A DNA stretch of 64,000 nt from Bacteroidota bacterium (GCA_016721765.1 JADKHO010000001.1:1600001-1664000); one strand, 5' to 3'. Positions 45,837 through 56,101 are shown, numbered from the stretch's first letter. Made by a program: numbers and translations. Notes: generated by a model not told the origin, from the letters alone.

Positions 45837-45853
45837 ATACTCAAACAAGTTAT

Positions 45854-45891
45854 AAAAGGCGTGCTGCAATTAGGTAGCACGCCTTTTTTTT
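45854..45891 (+). terminator. Rho-independent terminator after gldJ
   Basis: A perfect 12-bp stem, AAAAGGCGTGCT (45854-45865) with AGCACGCCTTTT (45876-45887), a 10-base loop and a run of eight T. It begins 17 bases after the gldJ stop. Confidence 0.92.
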
Positions 45892-46082
45892 GTGTAAAAA
45901 TTGAGAATGGGAGTATTTTTTTAAATCAATTAAACTCCTTTTATCAAAGTAATCCTTTAAGCTTTTTTAAATAGATATGTTGTGCGCCCTTTGCACCTTC
46001 TTAACGAGCTCCTCGGTTTAAATTGCGTAAGGTCTTTTTTCTGCATTTCATTGCTTTGATATCGAATATTAATTGAAGTATC

Positions 46083-46532
46083 TCAATTAAAAACATGAAT
46101 TTGGTTGCCGTCGAAAATAGTTTGATAGCGAAGCATTGGATAGGAGGAGGGTTGCTTTAATACAGAACCATCCACCAGCAAAAATTCGGAACCACAGCAA
46201 GTATCTATGGCTGTGGTGCTAGAGCCTGATACACTTAATAACCCGCATGAATTTTCAGGTTTATAAGGGCAATGTCTATCATAGGCTTGGAACTCATCAT
46301 TAGATTTTCTGTAAATTATAATTCCACGCGAGCCTCCGGTAACATAAACCGAGCCACCCACTGCGCTTAAATTAATAAATTGAGGGTTGGATAATGTTAT
46401 ATAAAAATCAACATACACATAAGGTACAAAGGATTCACTGTTTTTTTTCTTTTTGCAAGAAATAGAAAGTGTCAATACAGTTAATGTGATTAATCCAAAG
46501 AAAAGCAGGCGTAATTTTTTTTGAAATTTCAT
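46083..46532 (-). CDS. Lipoprotein with degenerate Rieske-like fold
   Basis: 149 residues, lipoprotein signal with C26. The body resembles Rieske 2Fe-2S lipoproteins common in Bacteroidota: RHCPYKPENSCG (C88, C96) and DTCCGSEFLLVDGSVLKQPSSYPMLRYQ. Rieske proteins need C-x-H and C-x-x-H pairs; here the first histidine is Tyr (Y90) and the second box, aligned on Gly-Ser, has Asp110 and Cys113 where Cys and His are expected. So the cluster is probably lost or coordinated differently. Transcribed alone, between the gldJ terminator and a divergent small gene. Confidence 0.65.
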   Translation of the reverse strand: MKFQKKLRLLFFGLITLTVLTLSISCKKKKNSESFVPYVYVDFYITLSNPQFINLSAVGGSVYVTGGSRGIIIYRKSNDEFQAYDRHCPYKPENSCGLLSVSGSSTTAIDTCCGSEFLLVDGSVLKQPSSYPMLRYQTIFDGNQIHVFN

Positions 46533-46605
46533 TCAACAAAAATCGTAATTTTATATTGTAATATTTAATTGTTTCATTTGCGCTTGATATTACAACCATT
46601 ATTTA

Positions 46606-46902
46606 ATGAATTTAAAACGTATAGTTTTCGCGTTGGCTTTTTGTTTGCCGGTTTTTTTATTTGCACAAGAATCAAGTGCACCACAGCCTAAAAAGATAAG
46701 CAAGGCTGAGAAGGAACGAATAAAAAAAGAGGAAAAGGAACTAAAAGAAGCACACAAAGCAGAAGAACGCGCTAAGAAACATTATCGGGAAATTCAAACA
46801 AAGGAGGTGCGAAAGCGGATGAAACAGTCAAGAAGAAAAGCCAGAAAGAATAATGAACACAAGGAAACGTTTTTTTTATTTCGTATTTTCAAAAAGAACT
46901 AA
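46606..46902 (+). CDS. Small secreted, highly charged coiled-coil protein
   Basis: 98 residues: signal peptide (about 1-21, ending LFAQ), then almost only Lys, Glu, Arg, Ala and His in a heptad-like run (KKISKAEKERIKKEEKELKEAHKAEERAKKHYREIQ, about 29-64). Probably periplasmic helical protein. No recognised domain. Such small basic secreted proteins are common in Bacteroidota, so it is likely real, but the call rests on the signal peptide alone. Confidence 0.55.
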   Translation: MNLKRIVFALAFCLPVFLFAQESSAPQPKKISKAEKERIKKEEKELKEAHKAEERAKKHYREIQTKEVRKRMKQSRRKARKNNEHKETFFLFRIFKKN

Positions 46903-46984
46903 TTCGGACAAACAAGCAGAATAAATCAATGTTTCAGACATGAAAATGAAGCGGCAAATGAAGATTAATTCGCTGAAAATTAAC

Positions 46985-47010
46985 TTTGTGTTAATTTTAG
47001 TTAACACAAA
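46985..47010. promoter_or_regulatory. Perfect inverted repeat upstream of the receptor operon
   Basis: TTTGTGTTAA (46985-46994), six-base spacer, TTAACACAAA (47001-47010). It is 82 bases before the TonB-type receptor ATG. Symmetry and position suggest an operator; the T-run at 47021-47030 also allows a weak A/T-only terminator. Confidence 0.5.
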
Positions 47011-47092
47011 TTAGGTTTTAATTTTTTTTTATTTATAAATTTACCCACTTTGGTAAGAAATATTATTTGTTTCTATTTTAAAAATATAAAAT

Positions 47093-50000
47093 ATGTTAAA
47101 GAAATTACAACTTACAATTAGTCTTTTTCTTGTTGGATGTGCAGTAAGTTTCGCACAAACCGGAGCTTTAAAGATTACCGTGAAGGATTCCAAATCAGGA
47201 GAAGCAATTCCATTTGCCAGTGTGGTTGTGGAGGCCGCGGGAGCTATTTTAGGTTCAGGGCAAACGAATTTCGATGGTGAAGTGATGATAAAGCCTTTAC
47301 CATTGGGAAAAGCAAACGTGAAGGCTTCTTATGTTGGATACCGTCCGATGCAGATTTCTAATGTTATTATTAATGACAATAAAACAGAATATGTTACTGT
47401 AAATATGGAGTCTTCCATTACAGAGATTAAGGAGTTTACCAAAGTAGAATATGTGGTTCCTTTGATTGACCCAAATACTACAATTGGAAAAACGGTTGAC
47501 CGTGACTCCTACAAGCAAATGGCTACCCGAAATGTGAACTCTGTTGCAGCTCAAGCTGCAGGGGTGTATCAGCAAGATGAAGGAAGAGCTGTGAGTGTGA
47601 GAGGAAGCAGGTCATCAGCCGATAAAAATAATAACGATGCGCGTGGTGGAGCAAACGGTACACCTACAGAAAATAGTACTAAGGTTTTTATTGATGGTCA
47701 ACGTGTAATCGGTTCGGCTAACGTGCCAACAAATCAGGTGGAACAAATTTCGGTACTTATTGGCGGTATTCCTGCTCAATATGGCGATGCAACTGCTGGT
47801 GTTATCAACATTACAACACGCGGTCCACGCAGTGAATATTATGGTGGTGTTGAAGCATCTAGTTCACAATTAACGGATGCTTATGGTTTTAACTTTATTG
47901 GTTTAACCTTAGGTGGTCCATTGCTCATGAAAACAGATTCAGCTAAACAAAAATCTTCTGTACTTGGATTTAGTATTGGTGGAGAACTTACCTCCGAAAA
48001 AGATGCTAATCCATCTGCTGTGGGAGCTTGGAAGGTGAAGGATGACGTGTTAAAGGATTTGGAACAAAATCCAATTCGTGAAAACCCAAATAGTGCTGCT
48101 GGTACTATACAAAATGCTGAGTTTATCACATTTAATGATTTAGAAAAAACTAAATTCCGTCAAAATGTGCAACAAAAAAGAGCCGTTGCGAATGGTAAAA
48201 TCGAATACCAACCAACCAAAAACTTTGGTGTAAAATTGGGTGGGTCATACGATTACAACCGTGGCTTCGATTACAGCTATGTTGGTTCCTTGTTTAACTC
48301 ATCTAATAATGCCCGCACCACCACCAATACATGGAGATTGTGGGGAAGAATTACTCAAAAATTTGGAAACAATGAAACGAAGGATGCTAAAGAAGATAAT
48401 GCTCTAATTAAAAACGCCTATTATACCATTCAAGCAGGGTATTCAAAATTTGGTCGCATAACCGAAGACGATGACCATGGCGATAACTTATTTGATTATG
48501 GACATATCGGTAATTTTACAATTAACAGAACACCATTTTATGTGACCGACCAAAGTGGTGGTTTGTCACAAACCGGTTTTAGCTATTTTACAACTGATTT
48601 TGATGCAAGTGAATCGAGCAACCCAATTGGTGCGAATTATACATCGCAATATAAAGATTTAAAGGGAATTAACGCCGACCAAAATATTGGACTAGGTAAC
48701 ATTGCTGCCGGTGGAGGATTATTGAACGGAGCATTGCCTAATAATGTTTATTCTCTTTGGCATAATACCGGTAGACAATCTACTCAATACCAGAAGTTAG
48801 ATAACCGTCAGTTTAGATTAAATGCGGATTTCAGCGCAGATGTTAAGAACCATTCCATCCAATTGGGTTTTGAATATGAACAACGAAACGAAAGTTATTA
48901 CAGCGTTGTACCAATGGGTTTATGGACGCACATGCGAAACTTAACAAATAAACATATTCTTCAAATTGACTTGGATTCAAATATTATTAATGACGATGGT
49001 AATAATGGACACCCGGTACTTTATATAGAATCGGAGCAATCTAACTTTGACAGAAACCTAAGAGAAAAATTAGGAATGGCAAAGGACAGTAGAGATTGGA
49101 TTAACATTGATTCGTATGATCCAAGTCTTTATTCAATCGACATGTTCAGCGCCGATGAAGTATTAAATGACGGATCACTGTTTGTTACCTATTACGGTTA
49201 TGATTACAAAGGAAATAAGTTAAAGAATAAAACAAGTTTAAAGGACTTCTTTACCAAGTTCACCGACAAAAACGGTAACGGACAAAAGGATAATGATGAA
49301 AACTATAATCGAGACATCGGTTCATTTCAACCCATTTATATGGCAGGATATATTCAGGATAAGTTCGATTTTAAGGATTTAAAATTTAACGTGGGATTAC
49401 GTATTGACCGTTTTGATGCCAATCAATCAGTATTAAAGGATCCTTATGTGTTTTTTGAAACCCGTAAAGCTGGTGATGTAACTGAAATTAAAGGAAAAGC
49501 TATTTCGCATCCGGATAATATTGGTAACGATTACGTGGTGTATGTTGATAATATTAAAGCGCCTACCCGAATTGTTGGTTACAGAAACGGTGATGATTGG
49601 TTTAATGCCGATGGAACCGAGCAACCAGATCCAACAGTTTTAGAAAATGCAGGGGGTGGTCGTGTTGCTCCTTATTTGGTAAATCCTGAAGAAGGGGAAT
49701 CAAACGCAATTAAAAGTGCATCTTTTGATCCCAATAAGAGTTTCAAAGATTATGAGCCGCAAATTACCGCTATGCCGCGTATCGCCTTTTCGTTTCCAAT
49801 TAGTGATGTGGCAAAATTCTTTGCACATTATGATGTGTTAACACAACGTCCGCCTGCTCGATTAAGAATGGATCCATTGGATTATTTCTTTATGGAAGCC
49901 TCTGGACAAACCGTATCAAATAACCCTAATTTGAAGCCTGAAAAAACTACTGATTATGAATTTGGATACAGTCAGGAATTAAATGAAAACAGAAACTCCG

Positions 50001-50857
50001 CCATTACCATTTCTGCTTTTTACCGAGAAATGAAAAACATGATCCAACAGATAAATGTAAATAAGGCCTTTCCTAGAACCTACACTACTTTTGGAAATGT
50101 GGATTTTGGAACAGTAAAAGGATTGAGTATGATTTACGAGTTAAGAAGAACTGGAAACGTACAAATTAATGCAAGTTATACTTTGCAATTTGCAGATGGA
50201 ACTGGTTCCAGTGCAACCGGGGCAAACAATTTAACGAGTGCTGGTTTACCAAATTTAAGAACAACTATTCCTTTGGATTTTGATCAAAGACATACTATTG
50301 TTACTAATTTTGATTATCGTTACGGTTCCGGAACAGCATACAATGGCCCAAGATGGTTCGGTAAAGAAATTTTCGCAAATACCGGCGCAAACTTAACTTT
50401 CCGTGCAGGTTCAGGTGTACCATATAGTCAACAATCAAACATAACACAAGGTGATGCCGATTTGCAAAATGTGGGTATTGGTATTTCTCAAACATCTTTC
50501 TTAAGGGGTTCAATTAATGGTTCCAGATTACCATGGCAGTACAGAATGGATTTGAGACTTGATAGAAACGTAAATGTGAAATTTGGTAAAGGCGAGGACG
50601 AGAACAAGAAAAATGCGGTGTTGAACGTTTATGTGCAAGTACTCAATTTGTTGAACACTAAAAATATTATCCGTGTTTACAAAGCTACCGGTAATCCTGA
50701 TGATGATGGATTCTTAACCTCACCTCAAGGACAAACAGCAATTGCTGCTCAAACCAGTGAGCAAGCATACAGAGATTTGTATACGCTAAAGGTAAATGAC
50801 CCGGGTAATTACAGTATTCCACGTAGAATACGATTGGGTATTGAATTGTCCTTTTAG
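47093..50857 (+). CDS. TonB-dependent-receptor-like outer-membrane protein
   Basis: 1254 residues: signal peptide (1-21), a CarboxypepD_reg-like N-terminal domain (about 24-105, GALKITVKDSKSGEAIPFASVVVEA), a plug domain (about 140-250, with NSVAAQAAGVYQQDEGRAVSVRGSR and IPAQYGDATAGVINITTRGPRSEYYGG) and a large 22-strand-type barrel ending RIRLGIELSF. A normal receptor is about 900-1100 residues; the barrel loops are long. It heads a three-gene unit with a 1334-residue secreted protein and a PorV/PorQ paralogue. Substrate unknown. A siderophore or SusC role is not supported, since no SusD follows. Confidence 0.85.
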   Translation: MLKKLQLTISLFLVGCAVSFAQTGALKITVKDSKSGEAIPFASVVVEAAGAILGSGQTNFDGEVMIKPLPLGKANVKASYVGYRPMQISNVIINDNKTEYVTVNMESSITEIKEFTKVEYVVPLIDPNTTIGKTVDRDSYKQMATRNVNSVAAQAAGVYQQDEGRAVSVRGSRSSADKNNNDARGGANGTPTENSTKVFIDGQRVIGSANVPTNQVEQISVLIGGIPAQYGDATAGVINITTRGPRSEYYGGVEASSSQLTDAYGFNFIGLTLGGPLLMKTDSAKQKSSVLGFSIGGELTSEKDANPSAVGAWKVKDDVLKDLEQNPIRENPNSAAGTIQNAEFITFNDLEKTKFRQNVQQKRAVANGKIEYQPTKNFGVKLGGSYDYNRGFDYSYVGSLFNSSNNARTTTNTWRLWGRITQKFGNNETKDAKEDNALIKNAYYTIQAGYSKFGRITEDDDHGDNLFDYGHIGNFTINRTPFYVTDQSGGLSQTGFSYFTTDFDASESSNPIGANYTSQYKDLKGINADQNIGLGNIAAGGGLLNGALPNNVYSLWHNTGRQSTQYQKLDNRQFRLNADFSADVKNHSIQLGFEYEQRNESYYSVVPMGLWTHMRNLTNKHILQIDLDSNIINDDGNNGHPVLYIESEQSNFDRNLREKLGMAKDSRDWINIDSYDPSLYSIDMFSADEVLNDGSLFVTYYGYDYKGNKLKNKTSLKDFFTKFTDKNGNGQKDNDENYNRDIGSFQPIYMAGYIQDKFDFKDLKFNVGLRIDRFDANQSVLKDPYVFFETRKAGDVTEIKGKAISHPDNIGNDYVVYVDNIKAPTRIVGYRNGDDWFNADGTEQPDPTVLENAGGGRVAPYLVNPEEGESNAIKSASFDPNKSFKDYEPQITAMPRIAFSFPISDVAKFFAHYDVLTQRPPARLRMDPLDYFFMEASGQTVSNNPNLKPEKTTDYEFGYSQELNENRNSAITISAFYREMKNMIQQINVNKAFPRTYTTFGNVDFGTVKGLSMIYELRRTGNVQINASYTLQFADGTGSSATGANNLTSAGLPNLRTTIPLDFDQRHTIVTNFDYRYGSGTAYNGPRWFGKEIFANTGANLTFRAGSGVPYSQQSNITQGDADLQNVGIGISQTSFLRGSINGSRLPWQYRMDLRLDRNVNVKFGKGEDENKKNAVLNVYVQVLNLLNTKNIIRVYKATGNPDDDGFLTSPQGQTAIAAQTSEQAYRDLYTLKVNDPGNYSIPRRIRLGIELSF

Positions 50858-50905
50858 TTAAAAAATCAAGAGATTTGAACTTAGTTATTTGAACATAGAA
50901 AGAAT

Positions 50906-53900
50906 ATGACAATGAAAAGAATCAATAAGTTAATTTTAGCAGCAACTGCTTTTTATTTTGTAACCAACACTGTTCAATCGAAAGAGAATGTTGGTCAAAT
51001 TCCAAAGCAAACATCAGTTACCCAACAAAACTCCATGAAGTTGGCTACTGTTTGTTCCCAAAGTGGTTCTCGAATCGATTTGGATTTGAATAACGTGCGC
51101 ACTAAGATATTGGGTGGTGGCGATATGTGGTGGGATTTAAAGGATGTGAAATATGAAATACCCAAAGACTCAAAAAAGCACTCTTTATTCGCCGGGTCGC
51201 TATGGATTGGAGGATATACGAATGGTAACCTTAAGGTGGCTGCTATGACGTACCGTCAAAGTGGAAATGATTTTTGGCCGGGACCTTTGGATGGAACTGC
51301 ATCTGTTGACGCTACGGTTTGTGCTCAATACGATAAGCATTTTGTGATTACACGAAAGGAAGTGCAAGAATTTGTTAGCAATTGGTCGCCAGGCGTTGGA
51401 GTTCCCGCTTCAATTGAAGGATGGCCTGCATTTGATCGATTTAATAATGCCGGAATTACTCAACCTCTTGCTCCTTTTTACGATAAGGATCAAAACGGGG
51501 AGTACAATCCTTCCGATGGTGGCGATTACCCTGGATATAGCTTAAACAATGAAATGGGAAATTGTAAAACCGAAGCGCAACTTTTTGGTGACCGTACCTT
51601 GTGGTGGGTTTTTAACGATAAGGGAAATGTGCATTCTGAATCAGAAACACCACAAATCGGGTTGGAAATACACGCTCAAGCATTTGCCTTCCAAACCAAT
51701 GATGAGATTAACAACATGACCTTTTATCAGTATCAAGTATTCAATCGTTCAACCGATAATTTACAAGAATGCTACTTAGGAATGTGGGTTGACCCGGATT
51801 TAGGTAACCCCAATGATGATTTTATTGGCTGCGATGTTGCCAGAGGATTAGGATACTGTTATAATGGCGATGCCGATGATGATGGTAACGGTGAAAACAG
51901 TTATGGTTTGAACCCTCCTGCTATTGGGGTAGATTATTTTCAAGGGCCGCTTGCCGATTTTGATCAACTTGACAATCCTGCGGATTCTACATTTAACGGA
52001 ACAGGTTACGGAGACGGCATAGTGGATAATGAGCGTTTGGGGATGGAGAAATTTATGTTTTACAGAAATGACTTTTCTTTGGAGGGGAATCCTTCTCAAC
52101 AAATCCACTACTATAATTACTTGCAAGGGAAATGGAAGGACAATAACCCTATAACTTATGGTGGAACGGGACACTTAAGCAGTACAATTTTATGTGATTT
52201 TATGTATCCAGGCGACACCGACCCAAATAATAGCACACCGTGGTTTCAAACAGGAACAGCTTATGATGGGCGTTTTATGCACTCTTCCGGTCCTTTTACC
52301 TTACAGCCGGGTGCTGTGAATTTGGTAACTGTTGGTGCTGTTTGGGCAAGAACAAGTTCCGGGGGACCAATGGAATCTGTTAACTTAATGAAAGCAGCGG
52401 ATGATAAGGCACAACGTTTGTTTGACAATTGCTTTAAAGTTTTGGATGGACCGGATGCGCCAGATTTAAGCTTTAGAGAGTTGGATCGAGAGATAATTGT
52501 TTACATTAAAAATAAGCCGAATTCAAATAATGCGCAAGATAAATATTTAGAAGTTGATCCAACAATTACTTCACCTCCCGGCTTAATTCCACCTTATGAT
52601 CCATATTATCGTTTTCAAGGCTATCAAATTTTTCAAATGAGATATCCTGAATCTTCCATTGCCGACATTTATTTCCCTGATTTGGCTCGATTGGTGGCTC
52701 AATGCGATATTAAGGATGGTGTTACGCAGCTCACTAATTTTAAGTTTGATGCAAGCATTAATGCGAATGTACCGCAAATTGAAGTTGTTGGTGCAGATAA
52801 TGGAATTACAAAGTCGTTCCGATTAACTCAGGACATGTTTGCCACAGGTGATAAGCGAATGGTGAACCATAAATCGTATTATTATTTTGCGCTTGCTTAT
52901 GCATATAACAATTACAAAACATACGATCAAGGAAATCCAAATTCGTTTGATGGACAAAAGGCCCCCTACAAAGCAGGGCGTAATAATGTTGGTGTTGGAG
53001 GTAAACCTTATACAGTAATACCACATATAATTGCTCCAGAGAACAGCGGTACTTATGCTAATTCTGAGTATGGGATGCAACCCGAGGTAACTCGAATTGA
53101 AGGTCAAGGAAATGGGGGCAATTATTTGGAACTTACAGAAGCTTCAGAAAACGCAATCATTGGTAACCCGAATTTTAAAACGGTTACTTATCAAGCAGGT
53201 GCAGGTCCAATAAATGTGAAAGTTATTGATCCTTTGCGTATTCAACCTACATCTTTTACTTTAAAATTGACTCCTGTTGCTTATACTCCGGAAGGAATAG
53301 ACAAGGCAACTTGGGTGCTAATTAATGATAAAACAGGTGAAAAGGCATATTCTGATAATGGAATTAATATTGGTTCCGAGGTAATTACAGATTGGGGTAT
53401 TTCAGTTAGTCTGCAACAAGCTGTAAATCCGGGAGATGACAATGCTATAAATAATGGCCTTATTTCAAGCTCTATTACGTTTTCCAATAATACAAAAAGA
53501 TGGTTGTCGGGAGTTCCGGATGCAGATTTTCCTTTTCCTGTAAATTGGATTAGAGCAGGAACGGTTTCGAACACACCACAAGATATAGTGAATGATGATT
53601 ATGCAGGATTAGATGAAGGTTCTGTTTATGAAAGTCTCATCCCTGCAAATATTGGTTATGGCTCAGGAGGAACTTGGGCACCGTATCAACTTTGTGCCAC
53701 AACTCAATTGGCAAGCGTTCCTGGTTCAACTGTGAGTGGAGGATTTGCCGGTGTGGCATGGAAAGGTTCATTGGTAATGGGTAATGTTACCAATTTTGAA
53801 AAGATTGCAAGTGTTGATGTAGTTATTACCAGCGATCAATCCAAATGGACACGCTGCGTTGTTTTTGAAACCAATGACGATACAACTAAATTTCCATCGC

Positions 53901-54910
53901 AAGCGCCAACCCGCAAATTCGACTTACGTGATGCGCAATCTGTTGGGAAAGATGGTTTGCCGGATGCAAGCGGTACACGTGGTATGAGTTGGTTTCCTGG
54001 CTATGCCATTAACATCGAAACCGGAGAACGCTTAAATATGGCTTTTGGTGAGGATTCTCATTTTGATGGTGTTAATTCATTGACCAACGAAAATGGAGCG
54101 GATATGATTTGGAATCCTACTGCGAATGCAGATTTGCAAGGAGCTTTTTCAACAGTACCTAATCCGGCTTTTGGAGGTAGACATTATGTATACATATTTA
54201 ATCATAATACTACCCAATTTGAAACTGGAACAAGCGAGGATCAAACCAATGTTCCGGCTTATGATTCCTGTAAATTTGTGTATGGTAAAATGAGTTCAAC
54301 CAATTTCCATCCAAACGAGCCGTCCAAACGTGCTGTATTTAAAGATATTATGTGGGCTGGAATTCCATTACTTGCGCCTAATCAGCAATTTATGTCAAGT
54401 GATGTGCGTATTAAATTGAGAGTAACCAAACCGTTTGAAAATAATTATGCTGCCAATGGTTATCGAATTGATAAGACAATAAACACAGATGGTCCAAGAG
54501 CAAATCCGGCTCAGAACAATAACTATCCGATGTATAGTTTTAACACATTTACTTTTGCACCTAAAACTTACGATAAGACAACAGCTGAGAATGCACTTAA
54601 TTTAATAAATGTTGTTCCAAACCCGTATTATGGTTTTTCAAACTATGAGCAAAATCGTGTAGATAATGAGATTAAAATTACCAATTTACCTCAAAAATGT
54701 ACGATAAAAATATATACCTTAAATGGTACTTTAATTCGTGAGTTTTCGAAGGATGAAACGTTAACTTCCCTAAACTGGGATTTGAAAAATCAGGTTGGTA
54801 TTCCCATTGCCAGTGGCGCTTACATAATACATGTGGACGTACCAAATGTGGGCGAAAAAATAATAAAATGGTTTGGAGCATTGCGACCATTAGATTTGGA
54901 CAATTATTAA
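50906..54910 (+). CDS. 1334-residue secreted protein with variant T9SS-like C-terminus
   Basis: Signal peptide at about 1-25. The mature protein has a conserved-looking N-terminal block (MWWDLKDVKYEIPKDSKKHSLFAGSLWIGG), a calcium-loop-like stretch (YDKDQNGEYNPSDGGDYPGY), a second acid-rich loop (NGDADDDGNGEN) and long beta-rich regions. The C-terminus (about 1230-1334) reads VVPNPYYGFSNYE...IKITNLPQKCTIKIYTLNGTLIREFSKDE...WDLKNQVGIPIASGAYIIHV, a FlgD-Ig/T9SS-like domain with an extra RPLDLDNY tail. I recall this ending from other large Bacteroidota proteins but cannot assign a function. It is 48 bases after the receptor and 36 before the PorV paralogue. Confidence 0.8.
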   Translation: MTMKRINKLILAATAFYFVTNTVQSKENVGQIPKQTSVTQQNSMKLATVCSQSGSRIDLDLNNVRTKILGGGDMWWDLKDVKYEIPKDSKKHSLFAGSLWIGGYTNGNLKVAAMTYRQSGNDFWPGPLDGTASVDATVCAQYDKHFVITRKEVQEFVSNWSPGVGVPASIEGWPAFDRFNNAGITQPLAPFYDKDQNGEYNPSDGGDYPGYSLNNEMGNCKTEAQLFGDRTLWWVFNDKGNVHSESETPQIGLEIHAQAFAFQTNDEINNMTFYQYQVFNRSTDNLQECYLGMWVDPDLGNPNDDFIGCDVARGLGYCYNGDADDDGNGENSYGLNPPAIGVDYFQGPLADFDQLDNPADSTFNGTGYGDGIVDNERLGMEKFMFYRNDFSLEGNPSQQIHYYNYLQGKWKDNNPITYGGTGHLSSTILCDFMYPGDTDPNNSTPWFQTGTAYDGRFMHSSGPFTLQPGAVNLVTVGAVWARTSSGGPMESVNLMKAADDKAQRLFDNCFKVLDGPDAPDLSFRELDREIIVYIKNKPNSNNAQDKYLEVDPTITSPPGLIPPYDPYYRFQGYQIFQMRYPESSIADIYFPDLARLVAQCDIKDGVTQLTNFKFDASINANVPQIEVVGADNGITKSFRLTQDMFATGDKRMVNHKSYYYFALAYAYNNYKTYDQGNPNSFDGQKAPYKAGRNNVGVGGKPYTVIPHIIAPENSGTYANSEYGMQPEVTRIEGQGNGGNYLELTEASENAIIGNPNFKTVTYQAGAGPINVKVIDPLRIQPTSFTLKLTPVAYTPEGIDKATWVLINDKTGEKAYSDNGINIGSEVITDWGISVSLQQAVNPGDDNAINNGLISSSITFSNNTKRWLSGVPDADFPFPVNWIRAGTVSNTPQDIVNDDYAGLDEGSVYESLIPANIGYGSGGTWAPYQLCATTQLASVPGSTVSGGFAGVAWKGSLVMGNVTNFEKIASVDVVITSDQSKWTRCVVFETNDDTTKFPSQAPTRKFDLRDAQSVGKDGLPDASGTRGMSWFPGYAINIETGERLNMAFGEDSHFDGVNSLTNENGADMIWNPTANADLQGAFSTVPNPAFGGRHYVYIFNHNTTQFETGTSEDQTNVPAYDSCKFVYGKMSSTNFHPNEPSKRAVFKDIMWAGIPLLAPNQQFMSSDVRIKLRVTKPFENNYAANGYRIDKTINTDGPRANPAQNNNYPMYSFNTFTFAPKTYDKTTAENALNLINVVPNPYYGFSNYEQNRVDNEIKITNLPQKCTIKIYTLNGTLIREFSKDETLTSLNWDLKNQVGIPIASGAYIIHVDVPNVGEKIIKWFGALRPLDLDNY

Positions 54911-54946
54911 AATCAAAAAACCTAAGCACAATTAACATAAACGGAT

Positions 54947-56005
54947 ATGAGAAATAGTTTTAAATTAATTTGTTCCAGCTTTATTCTTATTTCATTCCTA
55001 ACTTCGGTGGAGGATGGTTTTGCGGGAAATCCAGATAGAAAGGGTCAAGCTGGAGCATCTGAGCTGCTGATTAATCCATGGTCAAGATCATCCGGATTTG
55101 GGAATGCGAATGCTTCATCGGTTAGAGGTTTGGAGGCTTCCTATTTAAATATTGCAGGGACTGCCTTTACCAAAAAGACCGAAGTGCTTTTTTCGCATAC
55201 CAATTGGTTGAAAGGATCTGGAGTTAGTATTAATTCTTTTGGGTTAACACAACGCGTAGGTGAATCGGGTGTGATGGGTTTAGGAGTTGTTGCAACCAGC
55301 TTAGGTGATATTCCAATTACAACTACCGAACAACCTGAAGGGAAAATTGGTAATTTTTCACCACGATTTTTAAACCTTGGCTTGTCTTATGCGAAAGAGT
55401 TTTCACATAGCATATACGGTGGTATTAATGTAAAAATTATTTCCGAATCAATTGCCGATTTAAAAGCCACAGGTGTTGCATTTGACGCTGGTATTCAATA
55501 TGTAACAGGAAAAAGAGACAATGTACATTTTGGTATATCTTTGAAAAATGTTGGTGCTCCCTTAAAATATTCGGGAGATGGATTTGCAGTTAAAAATAAT
55601 GCAGGAAGTTATGTTTATACTGTTGAACAACGTGCTGCAAAATTTGAAATGCCATCTTTAATTATTGTATCCGGAGCTTATGATTTTTATACTGCTCCTA
55701 GTGATTCAGTAAATAAAATTACCTTAGCTTATTCCTTTGTTTCTAACTCTTTTACTTCCAACCAACATTGTATTGGATTGGAGTATAGTTTTAGAAAAAT
55801 GTTTATGCTTCGGGGCGGTTATGTGTATGAACAAGATTTGCTTGACGATAAACTCAGAACAACAGCGCTTACAGGCCCTACTGCAGGTGTGACTTTTGAA
55901 GTTCCTTTAAATAAAAATGGTTCAACATTCGGAATTGATTATTCTTATCGAGCTTCCAACCCTTTTCAAGGATCACATAGTTTAGGTTTCAGAATCAACC
56001 TATAG
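54947..56005 (+). CDS. PorV/PorQ family outer-membrane protein (paralogue)
   Basis: 352 residues: signal peptide (about 1-26) and a FadL/PorV-type barrel with ASELLINPWSRSSGFGNANASSVRGLEASYLNIAGTAF, the equivalent of the PorV motif, and terminal HSLGFRINL. It is clearly different from the porV gene at 37931. As PorV shuttles T9SS cargo, this copy could serve the neighbouring 1334-residue protein; that link is inferred from gene order only. A strong terminator follows the gene. Confidence 0.85.
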   Translation: MRNSFKLICSSFILISFLTSVEDGFAGNPDRKGQAGASELLINPWSRSSGFGNANASSVRGLEASYLNIAGTAFTKKTEVLFSHTNWLKGSGVSINSFGLTQRVGESGVMGLGVVATSLGDIPITTTEQPEGKIGNFSPRFLNLGLSYAKEFSHSIYGGINVKIISESIADLKATGVAFDAGIQYVTGKRDNVHFGISLKNVGAPLKYSGDGFAVKNNAGSYVYTVEQRAAKFEMPSLIIVSGAYDFYTAPSDSVNKITLAYSFVSNSFTSNQHCIGLEYSFRKMFMLRGGYVYEQDLLDDKLRTTALTGPTAGVTFEVPLNKNGSTFGIDYSYRASNPFQGSHSLGFRINL

Positions 56006-56025
56006 CAAATAAACTCTTAAAATTT

Positions 56026-56064
56026 AATCAAAGAGTCCCGCAAATAGCGGGATTCTTTGATTTT
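56026..56064 (+). terminator. Rho-independent terminator after the PorV paralogue
   Basis: Stem AATCAAAGA-g-TCCCGC (56026-56041) with GCGGGA-t-TCTTTGATT (56047-56062), the g/t pair forming a wobble, a five-base loop and a T-rich end. Closes the receptor/giant/PorV unit before greA. Confidence 0.9.
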
Positions 56065-56101
56065 GTGGAAATCTAATTATTGAATAACACTATAAAGCAC
56101 A

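Noticed and set aside
46985..47031. Inverted repeat plus T-run as a terminator of the small gene at 46606
   Set aside because: The stem is almost all A/T and lies 83 bases after the stop; an operator for the following operon is more likely, though not proven.
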